A stretch of 11,655 nucleotides of DNA from Paracoccaceae bacterium. Its GTDB lineage: Bacteria; Pseudomonadota; Alphaproteobacteria; Rhodobacterales; Rhodobacteraceae. Shown here piece by piece: positions 6,607-11,655 of the stretch. A program made the translations under genes and the position numbers. The stretch is from positions 1 through 11,655 of the forward strand of contig WTGT01000273.1 of the NCBI GenBank assembly GCA_011523445.1, given 5' to 3'. Every line of letters begins with the position of its first letter. Position 1 is the stretch's first letter. The notes below the pieces were generated by a model, which searched no databases, was not told the origin of the DNA, and saw only the letters and a program-made list of their open reading frames with translations.

Positions 6607-7715
6607 AACTCTTTGATATTCTTGAACAGTCCCTTGTTGTCACTGTCGGACTGTTCTTCGCTGATTTCACCAAATTCCTTGAGCAATTCCTTTTGTCTGG
6701 GCGTCAGCTTTACCGGAGTTTGAACAAAAAGATCAATCAGCAAGTCGCCATAGGAACTTTTGGACCTGAGTTTTGGCATCCCTTTCCCTGGTAATCTCAA
6801 ACGCTTGCCAGTCTGGCTTTCGGGCGGTATCTTTACCTTTGTTCTCCCGCCATCAATGGTCTTGATTTCGACCTCTCCTCCTAGTGTCGCCGTTACCATT
6901 GGAATAGGAACATTACATCGGAGATTGTTAACCGACCGTTCGAATACATTGTGTTCCTGAACCTCAATAAGGATGTAAAGGTCTCCAGCCTGTCCTGGAC
7001 TGCTTCCTTCCTCACCTCTCCCGGCCAATCGGATTCTTTGTCCGGAATCTATGCCTGCGGGAATTTCTACTTCAATGGTTTTGTTTTTGTAAACCCTTCC
7101 CTCACCCGAGCAGGTTTTACAGGGGTTCATGATGACCCGTCCCGTCCCCCGGCATGATGGGCAGGTTGTTTCCACCCTGAAGAAATCTCGTTGAATTCTG
7201 GTTTTACCACTACCTCCACAGGTCGGACACGTGACTGGTTCAGCTCCACCCTCAGCCCCTGTACCAGTACAGGAATCACACGCAACCTGGGTTGGTACAA
7301 CAATTCTTTTCTGCAAACCCTTATAGGCTTCTTCGAGTGTTATGTTAAGTTCGTATTGTAAATCCGAACCACGATAGGACCGCTGGGAAGTTCTTCCACC
7401 GGGATCCATGAAATCCCTAAAGATATCCTGAAAAATATCGGAAAAAGCACCCTGTCCACCAAATCCATTATGGGCTGCCCCATTGCCACCCTGAAACGCA
7501 TCATGGCCGAAACGGTCATACATTTCCTTCTTGCGGGGATCCTTCAGGACATCATAAGCTTCATTGACCTCCTTGAAGCCGGCTTCGGCATTTGGATTAT
7601 CCTTGTTTTGATCGGGATGGAGTTCCTTGGCCTTCTTTCGAAAGGCCTTCTTTATATCAAGCCCTGAAGCTCCACGGGATACGCCCAGTACGTTGTAGTA
7701 ATCCGGTTTGCTCAT
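6597..7715 (-). CDS. dnaJ: Chaperone DnaJ (Hsp40)
   Basis: This is the co-chaperone that delivers unfolded clients to DnaK and stimulates its ATPase. At 372 residues it has the normal length for a type I DnaJ. Domains in order: J domain (1-70) with the essential HPD at 33-35; Gly/Phe-rich linker (~74-105); four zinc-binding CxxCxGxG repeats (CDSCTGTG, CPTCGGSG, CPSCRGTG, CKTCSGEG) between 146 and 206; then the C-terminal client-binding domains. It follows dnaK by 71 bases on the same strand, the usual bacterial order, with no terminator visible between them, so it is probably transcribed from the dnaK heat-shock promoter. It ends FWG with its stop inside a stem-loop. Confidence 0.97.
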   Translation of the reverse strand: MSKPDYYNVLGVSRGASGLDIKKAFRKKAKELHPDQNKDNPNAEAGFKEVNEAYDVLKDPRKKEMYDRFGHDAFQGGNGAAHNGFGGQGAFSDIFQDIFRDFMDPGGRTSQRSYRGSDLQYELNITLEEAYKGLQKRIVVPTQVACDSCTGTGAEGGAEPVTCPTCGGSGKTRIQRDFFRVETTCPSCRGTGRVIMNPCKTCSGEGRVYKNKTIEVEIPAGIDSGQRIRLAGRGEEGSSPGQAGDLYILIEVQEHNVFERSVNNLRCNVPIPMVTATLGGEVEIKTIDGGRTKVKIPPESQTGKRLRLPGKGMPKLRSKSSYGDLLIDLFVQTPVKLTPRQKELLKEFGEISEEQSDSDNKGLFKNIKEFWG

Positions 7716-7787
7716 TGCCGTCTCTGGTTAGCTTGAGCACCATAACCCGTAGGATGTTTTCTCCCCAAAACTTCCACTCCTTGGAAC

Positions 7788-9701
7788 TTATTTCTGGTTA
7801 TCTTCCTCGACATCATCATATTCGGCATCAACAACTTCTATATCATCTTCCGAATTTTCATCGGGTTGAGCTGCTGATTCCTCGGCATTTTCTGCCTGGC
7901 TTTCATAAAGAACCTGTCCCAATTTCATTGCCGCTTCGGAAAGATTCTGAATACCTGACTGGATTTTGGCGGTATCCTCTTCTTTCATGTTCTCCTCAAG
8001 GGCATTGATGGCCAACTCGATTGCTTCGATAGTTGCCGGATCAAGTTTGTCCTTGTGTTCATTAAGCGATTTATTGGTTTGATAGATGAGTGATTCAGCC
8101 GAATTTTTTGCTTCAACCAAATCCTTCTTGTTCTTGTCAGCTTCGGCATATTCCTTGGCTTCATCCACCATCTTCTCGATTTCATCCTCGGACAGTCCGC
8201 CGGAGGACTGGATGGTTATCGATTGTGACTTGTTCGTTGCCTTGTCCAGAGCCGTTACGGATGTTATCCCATTGGCATCAATATCGAAGGTTACCTCGAT
8301 TTGAGGTATTCCCCGGGCCGCATTTGGAATACCTTCCAAATTGAATCTGCCAAGCAGTTTGTTATGCTGGGCAATTTCCCGTTCACCCTGATAGACCTGA
8401 ATGGTAACCGTGGTCTGATTGTCTTCCGCCGTGGAAAAGACCTGTGATTTCTTGGTCGGAATGGTCGTGTTTCTTTCAATCAACCTGGTAAACACACCAC
8501 CGAGGGTCTCAATACCCAATGAGAGAGGTGTTACATCCAGCAATACTACATCCTTGACAGTTCCACTTAGAACACCAGCCTGAATGGCTGCACCCAATGC
8601 AACAACTTCATCAGGATTTACTCCCTTGCTAGGGGGTTTTCCAAAAAAGTTGGTTACCTCTTCAACCACTTTGGGCATACGGGTCATTCCACCAGCAAGA
8701 ACGATTTCGTCAATTTCACCCAATTTGAGGCCGGCATCCTTCAATGCAGCTTCACAAGGCTTCAGTGTCTTCTTGATCAGGCCACCAACCAGATTTTCCA
8801 ATTTTGCCCTAGTCAGTTTGGAAATGAGATGCAGGGGCTGCTTGGTGTCTGTATCAATTGATATAAACGGTTGATTGATTTCCGTTTCCATACTGGAAGA
8901 AAGTTCGACCTTGGCTTTTTCGGCAGCTTCCTTCAACCTCTGTAGGGCGATCTTGTCCTTGGTTAGATCTACCCCGTTCTCCTTTTTGAATTCGTCGGCC
9001 AGATGGTTGACGATTACAAGGTCAAAATCTTCGCCGCCCAGAAAAGTATCACCATTGGTGGACTTGACCTCGAACAGACCATCATCAATTTCAATGATCG
9101 TTATGTCGAAAGTACCGCCTCCAAGGTCATATACTGCAATTGTCTTGGCTTCCTTCTTGTCAAGACCATAGGCAAGGGCAGCAGCTGTAGGTTCATTGAT
9201 GATCCTGAGTACTTCCAGGCCTGCAATCTTTCCGGCATCCTTGGTTGCCTGTCTTTGGGCATCGTTGAAATAGGCAGGTACGGTAATGACTGCCTTGGTA
9301 ACTTCCTGACCCAGATAATCCTCTGCCGAGGATTTCATTTTCTTCAGAATAACTGCAGAAATTTGTTCCGGAGAATATTTCTTGCCCCTTATTTCTACCC
9401 ACGCATCACCATTGCCACCATCAATGATCTGGTAAGGCAGGGAACTCTTGTTTTTGGTAAGATAGGAATCATTGAAGCGTCGGCCTATCAAACGCTTGAT
9501 GGCAAAAACGGTATTTTTCGCATTGGTTACTGCCTGTCTTTTGGCAGCTTGGCCGACAAGTTCCTCTTTATCTGTATAAGCAACTATTGACGGTGTGGTT
9601 CTTGATCCTTCAGAGTTCTCAACAACCTTGGAATCGGTACCTTCCATTATGGCTACGCAAGAGTTGGTAGTGCCCAAGTCAATTCCGATTACTGTGCTCA
9701 T
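7788..9701 (-). CDS. dnaK: Chaperone DnaK (Hsp70)
   Basis: This is the ATP-dependent Hsp70 chaperone, 637 residues. The phosphate-binding motif IDLGTTNS is at 7-14, DLGGGTFD at ~192-199, and the interdomain linker VVLLD at ~385-389 leads into TPLSLGIET, the start of the substrate-binding domain. The C-terminal lid ends in an acidic tail (EVVDAEYDDVEEDNQK) like the EEVKD-type tails that contact co-chaperones. Two ATGs lie six bases apart (9707 and 9701). AGGAAGG directly abuts the first but sits 6 bases from the second, so the start is MSTVIGIDLG at 9701. No grpE or hrcA is in the window. dnaJ follows. Confidence 0.98.
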   Translation of the reverse strand: MSTVIGIDLGTTNSCVAIMEGTDSKVVENSEGSRTTPSIVAYTDKEELVGQAAKRQAVTNAKNTVFAIKRLIGRRFNDSYLTKNKSSLPYQIIDGGNGDAWVEIRGKKYSPEQISAVILKKMKSSAEDYLGQEVTKAVITVPAYFNDAQRQATKDAGKIAGLEVLRIINEPTAAALAYGLDKKEAKTIAVYDLGGGTFDITIIEIDDGLFEVKSTNGDTFLGGEDFDLVIVNHLADEFKKENGVDLTKDKIALQRLKEAAEKAKVELSSSMETEINQPFISIDTDTKQPLHLISKLTRAKLENLVGGLIKKTLKPCEAALKDAGLKLGEIDEIVLAGGMTRMPKVVEEVTNFFGKPPSKGVNPDEVVALGAAIQAGVLSGTVKDVVLLDVTPLSLGIETLGGVFTRLIERNTTIPTKKSQVFSTAEDNQTTVTIQVYQGEREIAQHNKLLGRFNLEGIPNAARGIPQIEVTFDIDANGITSVTALDKATNKSQSITIQSSGGLSEDEIEKMVDEAKEYAEADKNKKDLVEAKNSAESLIYQTNKSLNEHKDKLDPATIEAIELAINALEENMKEEDTAKIQSGIQNLSEAAMKLGQVLYESQAENAEESAAQPDENSEDDIEVVDAEYDDVEEDNQK

Positions 9702-9707
9702 ATACAT

Positions 9708-9714
9708 CCTTCCT
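9708..9714 (-). promoter_or_regulatory. Strong Shine-Dalgarno site of dnaK
   Basis: AGGAAGG on the minus strand is 6 bases from the ATG at 9701 and 0 bases from the ATG at 9707. This selects the 637-residue start. Confidence 0.85.
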
Positions 9715-9779
9715 GTATGTTAAAATCTGTTATCGAACTTACTTCAAAGTTCTTCGGGTTTAGAATTTGTTGATAGTTT

Positions 9780-9811
9780 CCGATATAGGAATTGTTGACC
9801 TTTCCTTCAAG
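9780..9811 (-). promoter_or_regulatory. RpoH (sigma-32)-type heat-shock promoter of dnaKJ
   Basis: On the minus strand CTTGAA starts at 9811 and CCTATATCGG occupies 9789-9780. The second element fits the alphaproteobacterial RpoH -10 form CYTATNTNNG at every fixed base, and 18 bases separate CTTG from it. The implied leader is about 70 bases before the dnaK start at 9701. I see no CIRCE-type inverted repeat (TTAGCACTC-N9-GAGTGCTAA), so control is likely by RpoH rather than HrcA. The consensus is recalled from published alphaproteobacterial heat-shock promoters. Confidence 0.75.
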
Positions 9812-10138
9812 AAACCAAACTCAAATTTCTATTGGCTGTGGTGCAGCAAAAGAAGGTTACCAATAACTTCAAATCCTATTTTACAGGTTGATACTGTGTT
9901 GCGAAACCTGCAACTCCTACTTCAGGCAGCCCAGCCATGCAGGTAAGTAAATACTCCTTTCAATTCCTTCGGATCAAATGCGATTACTGGATATCTTTGT
10001 AAAAATTTTTTGATTGCGCGAAGATGACATGCATAGTCCAGAATCAGGTGGTTCGCGACAAACCGCAACCATTCTAGACAGTGCCTCCAAGATCCGATAA
10101 CATTCTGCCAACCCAAACCGAAAAAACTATACCGAGTG
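9812..10138. other. Intergenic stretch between divergent dnaK and arsR units, no supported gene
   Basis: I see no supported gene here. A minus-strand reading frame of up to 92 codons crosses most of it (10200-9922), but it resembles no family I know, begins inside the arsR gene and has no ribosome site. A 7-bp inverted repeat (ACCTGCA at 9906-9912 with TGCAGGT at 9938-9944, 25-base loop) is the only structure noted. Sequence just upstream of the dnaK promoter is AT-rich. Confidence 0.6.
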
Positions 10139-10171
10139 GTTGAATATTTTTTTAAAGCTGTTATATTCAAC
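10139..10171 (+). promoter_or_regulatory. Promoter and palindromic operator of the ArsR-SRPBCC-hydrolase operon
   Basis: GTTGAATAT (10139-10147) and ATATTCAAC (10163-10171) form a perfect 9-bp inverted repeat with a 15-base centre. A promoter sits within the same sequence: TTGAAT at 10140-10145 and TATATT at 10162-10167, 16 bases apart. A further half-site-like GTTGAAC lies at 10178-10184 inside the gene. A dimeric repressor bound here would cover both promoter boxes, so autorepression by the ArsR-like product is the natural reading. The -10 box ends only 7 bases before the ATG at 10175, which implies a leaderless or near-leaderless message. Confidence 0.65.
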
Positions 10172-10174
10172 TGT

Positions 10175-10510
10175 ATGGTTGAACATGATCTGAACCGCAT
10201 CTTCCACGCACTCAGCGATCCTACCCGACGCGCTATCCTTGATCGTCTGGCCGTGGGGGAAGCGACAATAAGCCATCTTTCACGACCCTTTCCTCTCTCA
10301 TTCGCCGCTGTATCGAAGCATTTGGGCGTACTTGAGCACGCAGGTCTTGTGACGCGCGAAAAGCGAGGACGGGAACGAGTATGCCGGATTAATCCGGCGG
10401 CTCTTGAAGATGCTCACAACTGGCTCGAATTCCACGAACACTTCTGGACCAGTCGGCTTGAAGCCCTGGATACGCTTGTCGGAACCTCTCCAGACAATCT
10501 GGATGAATAG
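10175..10510 (+). CDS. ArsR/SmtB-family winged-helix transcriptional repressor
   Basis: This is a small dimeric DNA-binding regulator, 111 residues. The family opening IFHALSDPTRRAILDRL is at 9-25, and the recognition helix region (FAAVSKHLGVLEHAGLV, 43-59) is followed by the wing (TREKRGRERVCRI). Only one cysteine (C70) is present and no CxC or ELCVCDL-type metal site, so it is unlikely to be a metal sensor. It fits the subgroup of ArsR proteins encoded next to SRPBCC/AHSA1 genes. A GTG at 10136 would add 13 residues but lies inside the operator, so ATG at 10175 is chosen even though it has no Shine-Dalgarno site. The next gene starts 2 bases after its stop. It probably represses its own operon; the inducer is unknown. 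Confidence 0.9.
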   Translation: MVEHDLNRIFHALSDPTRRAILDRLAVGEATISHLSRPFPLSFAAVSKHLGVLEHAGLVTREKRGRERVCRINPAALEDAHNWLEFHEHFWTSRLEALDTLVGTSPDNLDE

Positions 10511-10512
10511 AG

Positions 10513-10971
10513 ATGACTGGACTCAAACCGTTGGCAGATAAGAGTGAATCGGAAATCTACTTGACTTTGCACCGGGTGATCGATGCACCGGTGGAAGAAG
10601 TCTATGCCGCATGGACGGAATCTGAAATGTTACGTCGCTGGATGGCTCCCGGCAACGCCTCGGTCGTTCGAGCGGTCACCGAGGTCGTGGTCGGCGGTAC
10701 ATTTCTGGTCGAGATTCTTGGTGAGGACGGGCGGAGATGGGTCACCTGCGGCACATATCTAGAAGTCGTACCCTTCCGCCGTCTGGTTCACACTTGGCGT
10801 TGGGAAGGTAGCGAGGTCGAGACGTTGGTTACGGTCGAGTTTAAACATGCCCCTAGAGGGACGCGTCTGACCTTGACACATTCTCGGTTTGCCAAGGCAG
10901 AAGCCCGCGATGAGCATGTGGCTGGCTGGAATAAATGCCTCACGAAACTGAAGGACTTGTGGTGCAAATGA
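10513..10971 (+). CDS. AHSA1-like SRPBCC-domain protein
   Basis: This is a 152-residue protein of the START/Bet v1-like (SRPBCC) fold, in the subgroup named after the Hsp90 co-chaperone Aha1. Family marks are TLHRVIDAPVEEVYAAWTES (19-38), the following LRRWMAPG, a central beta-sheet region with GGTFLVEILGEDG, and the closing helix HVAGWNKCLTKLKDL. These proteins have a hydrophobic cavity that may bind a small ligand; in bacteria most have no proven function. Despite the family name, Hsp90 interaction should not be assumed. It begins 2 bases after the regulator stop and its own stop overlaps the next start as ATGA (10968-10971), so all three genes are one translationally linked operon. It might sense, sequester or hand over the substrate of the hydrolase next door; that is inference. 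Confidence 0.87.
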   Translation: MTGLKPLADKSESEIYLTLHRVIDAPVEEVYAAWTESEMLRRWMAPGNASVVRAVTEVVVGGTFLVEILGEDGRRWVTCGTYLEVVPFRRLVHTWRWEGSEVETLVTVEFKHAPRGTRLTLTHSRFAKAEARDEHVAGWNKCLTKLKDLWCK

Positions 10972-11655
10972 ACTTAGATGACCCTACAAGTCGCCCGGAT
11001 TGGATTTCTGGCGAACTTTATCCGTTTGAGAGCCTATTTTTTACCATGTCTCCCGATCACCAAATGCACTATATCGACGAGGGAGTAGGTGAGCCTATTG
11101 TTTTCGTGCATGGCAACCCGTCCTGGTCGTTCGAATTCCGCCATCTTATCCAGGAACTTCGGTCGGATTTCCGCTGCCTCGCTCCTGACCATATAGGCTT
11201 CGGCCTGTCATCGCGCAGTGTCCAGCGCGAAGATCATCATCCCGAAAGTCACGCGCACCGTTTCGCAGCCTTGCTTGACCATCTCGATCTTCGTGACATC
11301 ACGCTCTTCATGAATGACTGGGGTGGGCCAATCGGCCTTGACTTCGCACGCAGACATCCTGAACGGGTCCGTCGACTTGTGATTGCCAACAGCTGGTGCT
11401 GGCCAGTCAGCGATGACTTCCACTTCAAATCTTTCAGCTTTTTGATGTCGAGCTGGATCGGCCAGTATCTGATTCGCCATCACAACATGTTCGTGAACAA
11501 GGTCATGCCAAAAGCAGTCGGAGACCGCAGCATACTGACGCCGGAAATCATGACCCATTACCGTAATGCCCAACCGTCACCCGCCGCACGTGCTGCCAAC
11601 GAGACTGTGAAAAAATTGAATAATCAGTTTTTGAGTCGCTCTTTCCCAATCAAAA
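10968..11655 (+). CDS. Haloalkane dehalogenase-like alpha/beta hydrolase (3' end beyond window)
   Basis: The reading frame opens at ATG 10968, overlapping the previous stop, and stays open through the last base, giving 229 visible residues. The oxyanion/halide-site motif HGNPSW is at 48-53 (N50), and the nucleophile elbow reads NDWGGPIG at 116-123 with Asp117 as nucleophile followed by Trp118. Haloalkane dehalogenases have the same Asp-Trp pair and Asn-Pro after His-Gly, with Asn and Trp holding the leaving halide. PDHIGFGLS (73-81) and LTPEIMTHYRNAQPSP (from about residue 187) also fit that family. The catalytic acid and the histidine should lie in or beyond the missing C-terminus and cannot be checked here. 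Related alpha/beta hydrolases without dehalogenase activity share parts of this pattern. Cytoplasmic, no signal peptide. Confidence 0.83.
   Translation, partial: MNLDDPTSRPDWISGELYPFESLFFTMSPDHQMHYIDEGVGEPIVFVHGNPSWSFEFRHLIQELRSDFRCLAPDHIGFGLSSRSVQREDHHPESHAHRFAALLDHLDLRDITLFMNDWGGPIGLDFARRHPERVRRLVIANSWCWPVSDDFHFKSFSFLMSSWIGQYLIRHHNMFVNKVMPKAVGDRSILTPEIMTHYRNAQPSPAARAANETVKKLNNQFLSRSFPIK

Noticed and set aside
9003..9590. Plus-strand open frame of 195 codons inside dnaK
   Set aside because: It is antisense to the DnaK ATPase domain, where long opposite-strand open frames are a common by-product of codon usage.
9906..9944. ACCTGCA/TGCAGGT inverted repeat as an operator for a divergent regulator
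   Set aside because: Only 7 bp with a 25-base separation and not near a promoter box; not distinguishable from chance.
9922..10200. Minus-strand open frame of 92 codons between dnaK and arsR
   Set aside because: It starts inside the arsR coding region, crosses its operator, has no ribosome site and matches no recognisable family.
11208..11573. Minus-strand open frame of 121 codons at the right end
   Set aside because: It is antisense to the alpha/beta hydrolase frame, which carries clear family motifs; it is a shadow.
1..11655. CRISPR array, tRNA/rRNA genes, insertion sequences or prophage genes
   Set aside because: No regularly spaced direct repeats, no tRNA-like or rRNA sequence, and no transposase or integrase motifs were seen on either strand.

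Overview
The window looks like a piece of a chromosome from an alphaproteobacterium, possibly one from a marine or saline habitat. The main reasons are the DnaK/DnaJ sequences, a dnaK promoter that fits the alphaproteobacterial RpoH consensus (CTTG, then CYTATNTNNG), and the pairing of betaine-type osmolyte uptake with sulfonate catabolism. Base composition is moderate over most of the window and visibly richer in G+C in the last 1.5 kb. The taxonomic call is an inference from these features; no search was run.

Layout. (1) 160-3791, plus strand: a complete glycine betaine/proline-type ABC importer in the order binding protein, ATPase, permease. The permease carries a long extra N-terminal membrane and coiled-coil module. 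(2) 3792-4337, plus strand: a HigBA-type toxin-antitoxin locus in which the antitoxin higA is intact but only the C-terminal ~43 codons of the toxin higB remain. An imperfect inverted repeat sits at the broken edge. (3) 6541 down to 4517, minus strand: three genes read as slcC-comD-comE, encoding an (S)-sulfolactate dehydrogenase-like enzyme and the two subunits of sulfopyruvate decarboxylase. Together they would convert sulfolactate to sulfoacetaldehyde and CO2. (4) 9701 down to 6597, minus strand: dnaK and dnaJ behind a recognisable RpoH-type promoter, lying directly upstream of the sulfonate genes on the same strand. (5) 10139-11655, plus strand: a tight three-gene unit of an ArsR-family repressor, an AHSA1/SRPBCC-domain protein and a haloalkane dehalogenase-like alpha/beta hydrolase. 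The last gene runs off the end of the window. The unit starts from a promoter/operator palindrome just before the repressor start codon.

How the genes work together. The ABC importer is a self-contained osmolyte uptake operon. The slcC-comDE set is a metabolic module whose expected next step, sulfoacetaldehyde acetyltransferase (Xsc) and phosphotransacetylase, is not in this window. The ArsR-SRPBCC-hydrolase set looks like a self-regulated accessory catabolic or detoxification cassette, probably acquired. I did not find a clearly unprecedented system. The points most worth a second look are the decayed higB next to an intact higA, the modular permease, the sulfonate genes placed behind the chaperone operon, and the near-leaderless ArsR operon with a dehalogenase-like enzyme.
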